Assembly (NCBI RefSeq): GCF_015602705.1
Contig: NZ_CP059081.1
Coordinates: forward strand, 691,702-755,701
Direction of reading: 5' to 3'
DNA length: 64,000 nt
Source of the DNA: Acinetobacter lwoffii
GTDB lineage: Bacteria > Pseudomonadota > Gammaproteobacteria > Pseudomonadales > Moraxellaceae
A program made the position numbers and the translations under genes. Below the pieces are notes generated by a model. That model saw nothing but the letters and a program-made list of their open reading frames with translations. It made no database searches and had not been told where the DNA came from. This document shows, piece after piece, positions 7,702-16,448 of the stretch; positions within the stretch are counted from its first letter, which is position 1; each line of letters starts with the position of its first letter.

Positions 7702-9372
7702 GTGTTTAAACACAGTATATTTTTGCGTATATACGCAGGACTCGTCATCCTTGTCGTCTTGGTGGCGGTGTTCGGCTATCTGTTGGTACAGATTATCAAC
7801 TATCAGCGTGCGCAAGAATATCGCGAATCCCTGACTGATGGTATGGCATATATCATCAGTGAAGGGGTTGCACGCCAGCCAAATCTCCAGCAAAAAATGG
7901 ATTGGGTTTCTGATGCCTCCGATTTGCTGGAATTGCCCATTCACTATGTAGAAGCCAGCAAGGTCGACATTACCCGTGCTGAAGGACGCCGTATTGCCGA
8001 ACGTAAGGCGGTGGTGCGTTGGGACGCCGAATCAGGTATTGCCTATATTGTGGTTGGGCTGCGCGATGACCCGGGTCATTACCTTTATATTAAGGCCGAC
8101 AGCATTACTGAGCGCCAGATGAAGGCCTTACCAGTCTTTATCCTGGACTATCTGGTCTACTATCCAGGTCAGGAAAAAGAATATCTGGCTCGTATTCAGG
8201 ATTATTTTTCTTATCCGGTTTCTATCGAAAATGTCCAGAATTTACCTTTAGATTCCGAGCAGATCGGGCGCTTGCGTCTTGATCACAGTATTATCCTGTA
8301 TCGGGATAGTGCCTCAATCCGTGGCACCACCATTTCAATTATTTCGCCAATTCCAGGTTCGACCTCACAAGTCTTGGTGATGGGACCGGTGCCATTGTTT
8401 AACTGGATGCCATTCCAGTTAGCGACTGGTATTACCTTATTGAGCCTGTTTGTGCTGAGTCTGGGGGTGTATGGTTTGCTGGTGCCAATGCAGCGCAAGT
8501 TGCGTGAAGTCAGCTATGCCTTAAACAAAATGAAAACCGGTAATATGTCATTGCGTCTTCCTGTAGAAGGAAGTGACGAAATGGCAACGCTGGCCTCTAG
8601 CTTTAACAATATGTCTGATCATATTCAGCGCCTGATTGAAGCCCAACGTGAATTGATGCGTGCGGTGTCGCATGAACTTCGTACACCAGTGGCGCGGATT
8701 CGTTTTGGTGTGGAAATGATGGCAGATGAAGATGATTACGATTATCGTCTGCAACAGGTCGAACAGATTGATAAAGATATTGAGGCGCTGAATACCCTGA
8801 TTGACGAGATCATGACCTATGCCAAGCTAGAACAGGGCATGCCTTCGATCGAGTTTGAAAAGGTCAATCTGTTTGAAGTGCTGAATCAGGTAGCTCTGGA
8901 AACTGAAGCATTAAAAACCCAGAAAATCATTGAGCTACATTCAATGCCTGATGTGGTGGTTGAGGCAGAACGCCGTTATCTGCATCGCGTAATTCAGAAT
9001 CTGGTCGGCAATGCGGTGCGTTATTGCGACAATAAGGTGCTGATCAGTGGTGGTCTGGATCAGGATGGTCAGGCCTATGTCTCTGTTGAAGATGATGGCC
9101 CGGGAATTCCGGAAGTGGATCGTGCCCGGGTCTTTGAAGCCTTTGCCCGGCTGGATGACAGCCGCACCCGTGCTTCGGGTGGTTATGGTTTGGGTTTATC
9201 CATTGTCAGCCGGATTGCGTACTGGTTTGGTGGTACGATTCAGGTGGATCAAAGTCCGACGCTGGGTGGCGCGCGTTTTACCATGACCTGGCCGGCACAG
9301 CGTTATGTCAAGAAGAGTAAGCGCAAGATGCTAGAAAAAAAGCCTGAGGAAGCGAGTGATCATTTAGCTTGA
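7702..9372 (+). CDS. bfmS: Sensor histidine kinase BfmS
   Basis: BfmS is the membrane sensor partner of BfmR. The 556-residue protein starts with GTG at 7702, about 11 bases after AGGA; no ATG fits the homology. TM1 is at about 8-31 and a periplasmic domain at about 32-238. TM2 is at 239-262, followed by a HAMP region, then the H-box with H324 (AVSHELRTPVARIRF). The N-box (QNLVGNAVRYCDN), the G1 box (DDGPGIP) and the G2 box (GGYGLGLSI) are all intact, so kinase and phosphatase function should be retained. The C-terminal tail is short and Lys/Glu-rich. A bidirectional terminator follows. Confidence 0.94.
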   Translation: MFKHSIFLRIYAGLVILVVLVAVFGYLLVQIINYQRAQEYRESLTDGMAYIISEGVARQPNLQQKMDWVSDASDLLELPIHYVEASKVDITRAEGRRIAERKAVVRWDAESGIAYIVVGLRDDPGHYLYIKADSITERQMKALPVFILDYLVYYPGQEKEYLARIQDYFSYPVSIENVQNLPLDSEQIGRLRLDHSIILYRDSASIRGTTISIISPIPGSTSQVLVMGPVPLFNWMPFQLATGITLLSLFVLSLGVYGLLVPMQRKLREVSYALNKMKTGNMSLRLPVEGSDEMATLASSFNNMSDHIQRLIEAQRELMRAVSHELRTPVARIRFGVEMMADEDDYDYRLQQVEQIDKDIEALNTLIDEIMTYAKLEQGMPSIEFEKVNLFEVLNQVALETEALKTQKIIELHSMPDVVVEAERRYLHRVIQNLVGNAVRYCDNKVLISGGLDQDGQAYVSVEDDGPGIPEVDRARVFEAFARLDDSRTRASGGYGLGLSIVSRIAYWFGGTIQVDQSPTLGGARFTMTWPAQRYVKKSKRKMLEKKPEEASDHLA

Positions 9373-9396
9373 TATTGTATAAATGATTTTAGTCAT

Positions 9397-9425
9397 AAAA
9401 AACGATGCATCGGCATCGTTTTTTA
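9397..9425. terminator. Bidirectional intrinsic terminator between bfmS and the convergent gene
   Basis: AAAAAACGATGC and GCATCGTTTTTT form a perfect 12-bp stem around the loop atcg, with T-runs in both directions. It lies between two convergent stop codons. Confidence 0.9.
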
Positions 9426-9438
9426 TTAGGAGCGATTT

Positions 9439-9795
9439 TTATTCCTGAATGGTCGCATCAGGTTCAATGAGTGATTTACCCTCTTTTAAGCTTTGTAGCG
9501 CTTCAGAGTTAAAGTCGATCACCAGTTTGGTATTTTTCGCATCGACGTTATAACGCTGAATCAGTTTTTGGTCGCCTGATAACGTTTCGACTTTATATTC
9601 GTCAGCGATATTCATAATGCCATCCAGATTGATGCTGGAAGAAGCATGGTCCTCTTGAAAAAGTGCATGGATGTCACGTAAGTCAAAAGCCGCCTGGCTT
9701 ATGTTGGGGTTTTTCTGGATGTAATTTTCTATATGTCGAACCAGTAATTGAGCAAATAAAAAATAATTAGGTCGATGGGAGAAGCGTAGAGACAT
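9439..9795 (-). CDS. Hypothetical cytoplasmic protein (118 aa)
   Basis: I chose the ATG at 9795 because AAGGAG sits 6-7 bases upstream; a frame extending to 9888 lacks a ribosome site. The 118-residue product begins MSLRFSHRPNYFLFAQLLV and has no signal peptide or clear membrane span. It appears alpha/beta with a helical N-terminal half (VRHIENYIQKNPNISQ) and a predicted strand-rich C-terminal half (NTKLVIDFNSEALQSL). I recognise no family. It converges with bfmS and shares its terminator. Confidence 0.7.
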   Translation of the reverse strand: MSLRFSHRPNYFLFAQLLVRHIENYIQKNPNISQAAFDLRDIHALFQEDHASSSINLDGIMNIADEYKVETLSGDQKLIQRYNVDAKNTKLVIDFNSEALQSLKEGKSLIEPDATIQE

Positions 9796-10022
9796 GCAAG
9801 GACTCCTTATTGTTACTTTATTAATGTCATGATGTGGTTTAGAAATAGAAATAACATATTCTGAATCAGCCTGTTGAGCATGTTGCAAAAAGACACAATT
9901 GCCAATCCAAGATTACCAAGTAGCTGCAGGGGGTAAAGCAACAGTTAAATATAAAAAATCACATTAAATATCAAGTTAAATCAATTGGTTTGAAAGAAAA
10001 AATAGTTGTTAAAATAATTTTT

Positions 10023-11121
10023 AGGACTTACGCATTGACGGATTCAAAAAAGTATTACAATAGTTTATAACGTATCTGTGATCAGACGAACTAAACATGC
10101 TTCTACAGCAACTTGTACATTACCCATTTATATGGGCTTTCTCATGACAGAACCGAACTCTATTAGCTGCACACAACTTGCCGAGACTTATAATATCTCG
10201 CATGATAGTGTAAATCGCTTTCTAGAGCGTGAAGACTACACACCTCACGACCTATATCAAGAAGCAATTCAACATATTGATAATAATAAGCTTATAGTCA
10301 GTATTGATGATACTGTTTTAGATAAACCATATAGTCAACATATGGACTTGGTTAGCTATTTTTGGTCAGGCAAACACCACCGATCCGTCAAGGGTATTAA
10401 TCTCATTACCTTGTATGCGACAGATCAAAATGGTCAAAATATTCCAATTAATTTCCGAATTTATGACAAATCTGAAAGTAAAACCAAGAATGATTACTTT
10501 ATGGATATGTTAAGTGAAGTACTTAGTTGGGGTGCAAAGATTCAATTTATTTCAGGTGATAGTTGGTATTCATCGACTGGAAATCTAAAAACCATAAGAA
10601 AACATGGTATTCGATTTATGTTTGGTATCGACTGTAACCGTAAGGTTTCCCCTGAAAAAGGACAATGGTTTCAACTGCGTTTATTGCCAAATTTCCATCA
10701 GGGTCAAGTGGTCTGGCTCAAAGATTTTGGCTTTGTACAATTATTTAAGACTCAGTTAAAAGAACAGCAGAGGTTTTATATTGTGTATCAAGATGAAGAT
10801 GATTTATTATCCTTTGAGGGTTTTCATGAATTACATTCAAGTCATTGGAAAATAGAACAATATCACCGGGTGATTAAACAGGTTTGTCATATTGAAAAGT
10901 TTCAGGTAAGACGGTCTAAACTGATTTTGAATCATATTTTTTCAGCCTTGATGGCCTACGTTGAGATACAAAAGAACCAGTTTGAGCGGATCTTTGAAAA
11001 TGTATATCGTTGGCAGAAGAAATTATTTAGACCAATTATCAAAAACTTCATTGATGACTTTATTCTCGATAAAAATCATCTGCTACCACAGAGAGTCTAT
11101 AAATAACAGTGCGTAAGTCCT
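10023..11121 (+). mobile_element. Complete insertion sequence with DDE transposase (IS701/IS4-like)
   Basis: The element is 1,099 bp. Its ends are inverted: AGGACTTACGCATTG on the left, and a right end whose reverse complement is AGGACTTACGCACTG (14 of 15 match). It is flanked by a direct repeat AATTTTT at 10016-10022 and 11122-11128, a 7-bp target duplication. One transposase gene fills the element. It is inserted in the gap between the 118-aa gene and nuoA, about 350 bases upstream of nuoA. The intact ends, duplication and open reading frame suggest recent insertion and an active element. Confidence 0.85.
10078..11106 (+). CDS. IS transposase, DDE type (IS701/IS4-like)
   Basis: The likely catalytic residues are the Asp of VSIDDTVLDKP, the Asp of ISGDSWYSS and the Glu of HWKIEQYHRVIK. 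The last has the Glu followed by Lys seven residues on, as in the YREK signature of IS4-related enzymes. IDDTVLDKP followed by FWSGKHHRSVKGIN is typical of IS701-type proteins. The frame opens at a GTG (10078) giving 342 residues. ATG codons at 10132 and 10147 are alternatives, and none has a convincing ribosome site, as is common for transposases. The family assignment is from memory of motifs. Confidence 0.85.
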   Translation: MIRRTKHASTATCTLPIYMGFLMTEPNSISCTQLAETYNISHDSVNRFLEREDYTPHDLYQEAIQHIDNNKLIVSIDDTVLDKPYSQHMDLVSYFWSGKHHRSVKGINLITLYATDQNGQNIPINFRIYDKSESKTKNDYFMDMLSEVLSWGAKIQFISGDSWYSSTGNLKTIRKHGIRFMFGIDCNRKVSPEKGQWFQLRLLPNFHQGQVVWLKDFGFVQLFKTQLKEQQRFYIVYQDEDDLLSFEGFHELHSSHWKIEQYHRVIKQVCHIEKFQVRRSKLILNHIFSALMAYVEIQKNQFERIFENVYRWQKKLFRPIIKNFIDDFILDKNHLLPQRVYK

Positions 11122-11128
11122 AATTTTT

Positions 11129-11473
11129 TATCCGATTTAACTTGGATTCAATAGTGAAAAAGACTATATCTAAATGGGTAGGCGAGAAAAGCAGCTCATC
11201 GATCAGCCTATTTTCTGGAAGTGCTCTTTATAGAAAAATTAATAGATAATTAAAATTTAATTTGGGAAAACGATTAAAACGAATTCTGAATGATTAAAGT
11301 CAAATTAAATGCTGAAATGTCTAAAAAATCATCCCAAAGACTAAGGCTTATAAACTAGCAAGTGAAATCCAAAATCAGGTACAATTGGCGGGATTAATTT
11401 TGTGTTTGGTGTATTTGAAGGCCAATACATACATTCTTTGTTAACAAATAGGCCTGCCAGGAGTTATCCCCGC
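11129..11473 (+). promoter_or_regulatory. Region upstream of nuoA; candidate -10 at 11380
   Basis: This 345-base stretch between the IS and nuoA has no convincing gene. A TACAAT hexamer at 11380-11385 is a good -10 element for a nuo promoter, giving a leader of roughly 80 bases, but no good -35 is seen 17 bases upstream. AGGAG at 11459-11463 is the nuoA ribosome site. Confidence 0.35.
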
Positions 11474-12019
11474 ATGAGTGCTATTACTCCATACGAATGG
11501 GCAATTATTGCCTTCGTGATCGGCGTTACATTTTTATGCGTCTTTATGCTGACTGTCCCATTACTCCTCGGGGGTAAATCATGGGGCCGTGCCAAGCAGG
11601 AGCAGTTTGAGTCAGGTGTAGTTAGCGCAGGTGGAGCTCGTATCCGCTTGTCTGCAAAGTTCTATTTAGTTGCAATTTTCTTTGTGGTGTTTGATTTAGA
11701 AGCACTTTATCTATATGCATGGGCAGTTTCTGTTCGTGAGGTAGGTTGGATTGGTTTTGCAACTGCAGCTATCTTTATCATAGTTTTACTTGTTGGTTTG
11801 ATTTACGAATTATCGACAGGCGCACTCAATTGGGCACCTTCAGACAGACGTAAGGCAGCAGGAATTAAAGCTAAGATTGGTTCGCCAAATATGGATCTTG
11901 CAGAAATTACGCGCTTCAACTCGATTGAAGAATTGGTGATGGATCCAACGGGTCAAATCCCGGCTCAATCATCTGGTTTTGTGAAAAAGTCACAAACTCA
12001 ATTATCTGATAAGGAGTAA
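11474..12019 (+). CDS. nuoA: NADH-quinone oxidoreductase subunit A
   Basis: NuoA is a small membrane subunit at the junction of the arms of complex I. I start it at the ATG at 11474 (MSAITPYEWAIIAF) because AGGAG is 10 bases upstream. The frame is open back to 11402, but that extension does not look like NuoA. The 181-residue protein has three transmembrane segments (about 9-31, 65-85 and 92-115). It also has the family sequence FESGVVSAGGARIRLSAKFY and FDLEALYLYAWA, with the conserved acidic residues in the second helix. The hydrophilic C-terminal tail (about 120-181) is longer than in E. coli. First gene of a 13-gene operon. Confidence 0.96.
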   Translation: MSAITPYEWAIIAFVIGVTFLCVFMLTVPLLLGGKSWGRAKQEQFESGVVSAGGARIRLSAKFYLVAIFFVVFDLEALYLYAWAVSVREVGWIGFATAAIFIIVLLVGLIYELSTGALNWAPSDRRKAAGIKAKIGSPNMDLAEITRFNSIEELVMDPTGQIPAQSSGFVKKSQTQLSDKE

Positions 12020-12025
12020 GACGGG

Positions 12026-12706
12026 ATGAAATATACATTAACCCGTGCGAATCCGAATGCTGACCAATATCCACTTCAGGAACGTATTGTTGTAGAAGAT
12101 CCGTTGCTAGAAGAAGAAGTGAATAAAAATGTATTCATGACTCGCTTAGAGGATGTGGTACATACAGCAGTCAACTGGGGTCGTAAAAACTCAGTTTGGC
12201 CATTTAACTTTGGTACATCTTGCTGCTACGTAGAATATGCAACGACCTTGACCGGCGTGCATGACTTGTCACGTTTTGGTGCCGAGGTTATCCGTGCTTC
12301 ACCGCGTCAGGCGGACTTAATGATTGTAGCGGGTACTTGCTTCGTAAAAATGGCGCCAGTAATTCAGCGTCTGTACGAACAGATGCTTGAACCAAAATGG
12401 GTCATTTCAATGGGTGCATGTGCCAACTCAGGTGGTATGTACGATATTTATTCAGTCGTACAAGGTGTGGATAAAATCATCCCGGTCGATGTGTATATTC
12501 CAGGTTGCCCACCACGTCCTGAAGCTTTGATTCAGGCATTGATGCTGTTGCAAGACCAGATTCAACTAGAGCGTCGTCCGCTTTCTGCGGTGATCGGTGA
12601 TGATCTTAAGCCAGTGTATAAGCCAAAGATGATGCCGGAACGTGACCGTAAGAAAGACCAGCGTGTTGCTGTGAAGAACTTACGCTCTATGGATGAAATT
12701 AAATAA
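12026..12706 (+). CDS. nuoB: NADH-quinone oxidoreductase subunit B
   Basis: NuoB carries the terminal 4Fe-4S cluster N2, which hands electrons to quinone. The N2 ligands are visible: the adjacent cysteines in [10 protein letters not shown], the cysteine of [11 protein letters not shown] and that of [11 protein letters not shown]. The length of 226 residues and the basic C-terminal tail fit the family. The ATG follows GACGGG, 6 bases after the nuoA stop. A 91-base gap with a stable hairpin separates it from nuoCD, the only sizeable gap in the operon. Confidence 0.97.
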   Translation: MKYTLTRANPNADQYPLQERIVVEDPLLEEEVNKNVFMTRLEDVVHTAVNWGRKNSVWPFNFGTSCCYVEYATTLTGVHDLSRFGAEVIRASPRQADLMIVAGTCFVKMAPVIQRLYEQMLEPKWVISMGACANSGGMYDIYSVVQGVDKIIPVDVYIPGCPPRPEALIQALMLLQDQIQLERRPLSAVIGDDLKPVYKPKMMPERDRKKDQRVAVKNLRSMDEIK

Positions 12707-12708
12707 TT

Positions 12709-12760
12709 TAAACGACAGGTTGTTTTGTTGTGCACCCGCTATGGGTGTAATTGTCGTTTA
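12709..12760 (+). repeat. Intercistronic stem-loop between nuoB and nuoCD
   Basis: TAAACGACA (12709-12717) pairs perfectly with TGTCGTTTA (12752-12760). Inside it a second stem, CACCC (12733-12737) with GGGTG (12743-12747), closes a five-base loop. No T-run follows, so it is not a standard terminator. It is more likely an RNA processing, stability or translation-control element of the nuo transcript. Confidence 0.6.
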
Positions 12761-12797
12761 GGTTGACTGAATTTGTATTAAATAGGAAGCCAAGCCA

Positions 12798-14585
12798 ATG
12801 GCTGAAACTGACATTGCTATGCCAGAATCAACGCCTGTTGATTCACGCCCAGCATTTGCCATCATTGAAGAACTCAAAACCAAATTTGGTGAGAACTTCT
12901 TTGTGCAAACGACTTTCGAGGATTTCCCGACAGTCTGGGTTGAGCGCGCACGTGTACAAGAAGTTTTAATGTTCTTGCGTACAGTGTCACGTCCTTACGT
13001 GATGTTGTTCGACTTGTCAGCGGTAGATGAGCGTCTGCGTACGCACCGCGACGGTTTACCTGCGTCTGACTTCACCGTGTTCTATCACCTGTTGTCGCTC
13101 GAGCGTAATACTGACATTCGTATTAAAGTTGCCTTAGCAGAAAGCGATTTGAATCTTCCAACGGCAACCAATATTTGGCCAAATGCCAACTGGTACGAAC
13201 GTGAAGCTTACGATATGTTCGGGATCAATTTCGAAGGGCATCCAATGCTCCGTCGTATCTTGTTGCCAACCTATTGGGAAGGTCATCCGCTACGTAAAGA
13301 ATATTCTGCACGTGCGACTGAATATACGCCGTATTTGCAAGATAAAGCCAAACAGGACTACGAACAGGAACATCTTCGCTTTGTCCCTGAAGATTGGGGT
13401 ATGAAGCGCGGCAATGCCGATGAGGACTTCATGTTCCTGAACTTGGGTCCGAACCATCCATCTGCGCACGGTGCGTTCCGTGTGATCTTGCAGCTGGACG
13501 GTGAAGAAGTGAAAGACTGTGTGCCTGATATTGGTTATCACCACCGTGGTGTGGAAAAGATGGCTGAACGTCAAACCTGGCATTCATTCATTCCGTATAC
13601 AGACCGTGTCGACTACCTCGGTGGTTGTGCGCAAAACATGCCTTATGTGCTTGGCGTAGAGCAAATGGCGGGTATTACTGTACCTGACCGTGCGCAATGT
13701 ATCCGCGTGATGATGTCTGAACTGTTCCGTATCAATAACCACTTGCTGTTCATTGGTACTGCGATTCAGGATGCCGGCGGTATGACGCCAGTCTTCTATA
13801 TGTTCGCTGACCGTCAGAAAATCTATGACGCGATTGAAGCGATCACTGGTTACCGTATGCATCCGGCATGGTTCCGTATCGGTGGTACCGCACATGACCT
13901 TCCAAATAACTGGCAGCACCTGATCCGTGAAATCCTGGATTGGATGCCGAAACGTTTGAAGGAATACCATACTGCAGCGCTAAAAAACTCGGTGTTTGTG
14001 GGTCGTACCCGTAATGTTGCGCAATACGATGCAAAATCTGCATTGGCTTGGGGTGTAACAGGTACAGGTCTGCGTGCTACAGGTATTGACTTTGACGTAC
14101 GTAAATACCGCCCATATAGCGGTTATGAAAATTACGACTTCGAAGTGCCAGTGGAGTACGAAGGCGATGCCTATGCACGTGTCATCGTTCACTACCGTGA
14201 AATTGAAGAATCACTGAAAATTATCAAACAATGTTTAGATAATATGCCGTCTGGTGCGTATAAAGCAGACCATCCACTGGCTGTTCCACCACCAAAAGAC
14301 AAGACATTACAAGATATTGAAACCTTGATTACGCACTTCCTGAGTGTATCTTGGGGTCCTGTAATGCCGGCGGGTGAAGCATCTGTGATGGCGGAAGTGG
14401 TGAAAGGCGCGTCGAACTACTACTTGACTTCAGACAAGTCAACCATGAGTTACCGTACCCGTATTCGTACACCAACCTTCACGCATTTACAGCAAATGCC
14501 TTCTGTGATTAACGGCAGCTTAATGTCTGACTTAATCATTTATTTAGCGACCATTGACGTCGTAATGGCTGACGTGGATCGCTAA
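12798..14585 (+). CDS. nuoC: NADH-quinone oxidoreductase fused subunits C/D
   Basis: This is the fused NuoCD protein (595 residues), as in enterics and pseudomonads. Residues about 20-190 are the NuoC (30-kDa) domain, with the [17 protein letters not shown] and HPLRKEY motifs. From about 205 the NuoD (49-kDa) domain begins, with [14 protein letters not shown] and [12 protein letters not shown], the histidine-containing loop that forms the quinone pocket, and it ends DVVMADVDR. It is part of the peripheral arm and contributes the quinone-reduction site together with NuoB. AGGAAG precedes the ATG. The gene is also called nuoCD. Confidence 0.97.
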   Translation: MAETDIAMPESTPVDSRPAFAIIEELKTKFGENFFVQTTFEDFPTVWVERARVQEVLMFLRTVSRPYVMLFDLSAVDERLRTHRDGLPASDFTVFYHLLSLERNTDIRIKVALAESDLNLPTATNIWPNANWYEREAYDMFGINFEGHPMLRRILLPTYWEGHPLRKEYSARATEYTPYLQDKAKQDYEQEHLRFVPEDWGMKRGNADEDFMFLNLGPNHPSAHGAFRVILQLDGEEVKDCVPDIGYHHRGVEKMAERQTWHSFIPYTDRVDYLGGCAQNMPYVLGVEQMAGITVPDRAQCIRVMMSELFRINNHLLFIGTAIQDAGGMTPVFYMFADRQKIYDAIEAITGYRMHPAWFRIGGTAHDLPNNWQHLIREILDWMPKRLKEYHTAALKNSVFVGRTRNVAQYDAKSALAWGVTGTGLRATGIDFDVRKYRPYSGYENYDFEVPVEYEGDAYARVIVHYREIEESLKIIKQCLDNMPSGAYKADHPLAVPPPKDKTLQDIETLITHFLSVSWGPVMPAGEASVMAEVVKGASNYYLTSDKSTMSYRTRIRTPTFTHLQQMPSVINGSLMSDLIIYLATIDVVMADVDR

Positions 14586-14599
14586 GGGGTAAACGCATT

Positions 14600-15109
14600 A
14601 TGATGATTTTGACTGATAAAAAGCCACGTGTGAATGTTGAAGGGATTTTGACTGCGGACGAAATTCACGATATCAAACATCACATGGGGCACTACCCATA
14701 CCCACGTGCAGCGTGTCTAGATGCGCTGAAGTGTGTACAACGCCGTAATGGCTGGGTAGATGATGCGCAAATGAATGCCATCGCACAAATGCTGAGCATG
14801 AGCGTTGCGGACCTTGAAGGTGTGGCAACGTTCTATAACCGTATTTACCGTCAGCCGGTCGGTCGTCACGTAATTTTGTTATGTGATTCGATTGCGTGTT
14901 TCTTGATGGGTGCGGAAACTTTGGCAGAAGCATTCCAGCGCGAATTAGGAATCCAATTTGGTCAAACGACTGCAGATGGTCGTTTCACTTTGCTGCCAAT
15001 TTGCTGTCTGGGCAACTGTGACAAAGGTCCAACCTTAATGATTGATGAAGACACGCACGGTCTGGTTGAAGTGACTTCGGTGAAACAGCTGTTGGAGAAG
15101 TATGTATGA
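14600..15109 (+). CDS. nuoE: NADH-quinone oxidoreductase subunit E
   Basis: NuoE (24-kDa subunit) is part of the NADH-dehydrogenase module and binds a 2Fe-2S cluster (N1a). The cluster ligands are the cysteines of [10 protein letters not shown] and [10 protein letters not shown], arranged C-x4-C and C-x3-C. The length of 169 residues is normal. The start is either of two consecutive ATGs at 14600 and 14603, after AAGGGG. Its last bases overlap nuoF by four (ATGA), implying translational coupling. Confidence 0.96.
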   Translation: MMILTDKKPRVNVEGILTADEIHDIKHHMGHYPYPRAACLDALKCVQRRNGWVDDAQMNAIAQMLSMSVADLEGVATFYNRIYRQPVGRHVILLCDSIACFLMGAETLAEAFQRELGIQFGQTTADGRFTLLPICCLGNCDKGPTLMIDEDTHGLVEVTSVKQLLEKYV

Positions 15110-16437
15110 ATACTGAACCAAAACCAATTTATGGCGACGGTAACCCGGAAACGCATCCATTAACATGGCGTTTAAGCAAGCAGGCCAACGTACGTAATGC
15201 AGATGATTACGAAGCGCTGGAAGGTTATGCAGGCTTTAAAAAAGCACTGACCATGTCGCCTAAAGATGTATTGGAAGTGGTTAAGGCAGCGACTGTAAAA
15301 GGTCGTGGTGGTGCAGGCTTCCCGGCAGGCATTAAATGGTCACTTATGGCGCCAAATGACAACTCGGGTCCACGTTACCTGATTTGTAATGCCGATGAGA
15401 TGGAACCAGGTACCTTTAAAGACCGTTTGCTGATGGAAGATCTTCCTCATCAATTGATCGAAGGGATGCTGATTGCGGGTTATACGCTTGAAGCAACACA
15501 CGGTTATATCTTTATCCGCGGCGAGTACATCGAAGCTGCTCAGTACTTAAATGAAGCACTTGAGCAAGTTCGTGCCAAAGGTTACTTAGGGGATAATATC
15601 CTTGGTACAGGCTGGAACTTCGAGTTACACGTGCATACCGGTGCGGGTCGTTATATCTGCGGTGAAGAAACTGCATTGATTAACTCGCTAGAAGGTCGCC
15701 GTGCCAACCCGCGTACTAAGCCACCATTCCCGCAAGTTGCAGGTGCTTGGGGTCGTCCTACGATTGTCAACAACGTAGAGACCTACAACAACTTACCAGC
15801 CATCATGCTGCGTGGTCCTGAATGGTATATCAACTTGTCTGCGGGTAAGTCGAAAGATCCAGGTACCAAAATTTATGGTGCTTCAGGTAAGGTGAAATTC
15901 CCGGGTCTATGGGAGCTTCCATTTGGTACGACAGCACGTGAAGTGATTGAAGAACATGCTGGTGGTATGCGCGACGGTTTGAAACTGAAAGCATGGTTAC
16001 CGGGCGGTGCATCAACTGACTTCCTGGCTGCCGAGCATATTGATCTTCCTATGGATGCGGAAAGCATCATGAAGGCAGGTTCGCGTTTAGGAACTTGCTT
16101 ATTGATGGTGGTAGATGAAACCCAATGTATGGTTTCAGCGACACGTAACCTAGAAGAATTCTTTGCACGCGAATCATGTGGTTTCTGTACGCCTTGCCGT
16201 GATGGCTTACCTTGGGCTGTGAAAGCGCTGAAAGCACTGGAAGATGGCACAGGTAAGAAAGAAGATATCGATCACTTACAAGAACTGACTCGTAAGCTTT
16301 GGATTGGTAAAACTTTCTGTGCCCACGCACCGGGTGCAATGGAGCCGCTTATGGGCGCACTCAAATATTTCCGTGGCGAATTTGAAGCGAAGGTTGTGAA
16401 TGCCGCCGCTCAAACCAGCAACGTAGAACAAGCTTAA
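15106..16437 (+). CDS. nuoF: NADH-quinone oxidoreductase subunit F
   Basis: NuoF (51-kDa subunit) oxidises NADH using FMN and passes electrons to 4Fe-4S cluster N3. The nucleotide-binding loop [13 protein letters not shown] is at about residues 66-78, followed by the FMN-site sequences [13 protein letters not shown] and [13 protein letters not shown]. The N3 ligands are [12 protein letters not shown] plus the cysteine of TFCAHAPGA near the C-terminus. The 443-residue length is typical. Its ATG overlaps the stop of nuoE. Confidence 0.97.
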   Translation: MNTEPKPIYGDGNPETHPLTWRLSKQANVRNADDYEALEGYAGFKKALTMSPKDVLEVVKAATVKGRGGAGFPAGIKWSLMAPNDNSGPRYLICNADEMEPGTFKDRLLMEDLPHQLIEGMLIAGYTLEATHGYIFIRGEYIEAAQYLNEALEQVRAKGYLGDNILGTGWNFELHVHTGAGRYICGEETALINSLEGRRANPRTKPPFPQVAGAWGRPTIVNNVETYNNLPAIMLRGPEWYINLSAGKSKDPGTKIYGASGKVKFPGLWELPFGTTAREVIEEHAGGMRDGLKLKAWLPGGASTDFLAAEHIDLPMDAESIMKAGSRLGTCLLMVVDETQCMVSATRNLEEFFARESCGFCTPCRDGLPWAVKALKALEDGTGKKEDIDHLQELTRKLWIGKTFCAHAPGAMEPLMGALKYFRGEFEAKVVNAAAQTSNVEQA

Positions 16438-16448
16438 GGAATTCGACT

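Noticed and set aside
11402..11473. Upstream extension of nuoA to 11402
   Set aside because: The extra 24 residues are unlike NuoA, and the ATG at 11474 has AGGAG at a fitting distance.
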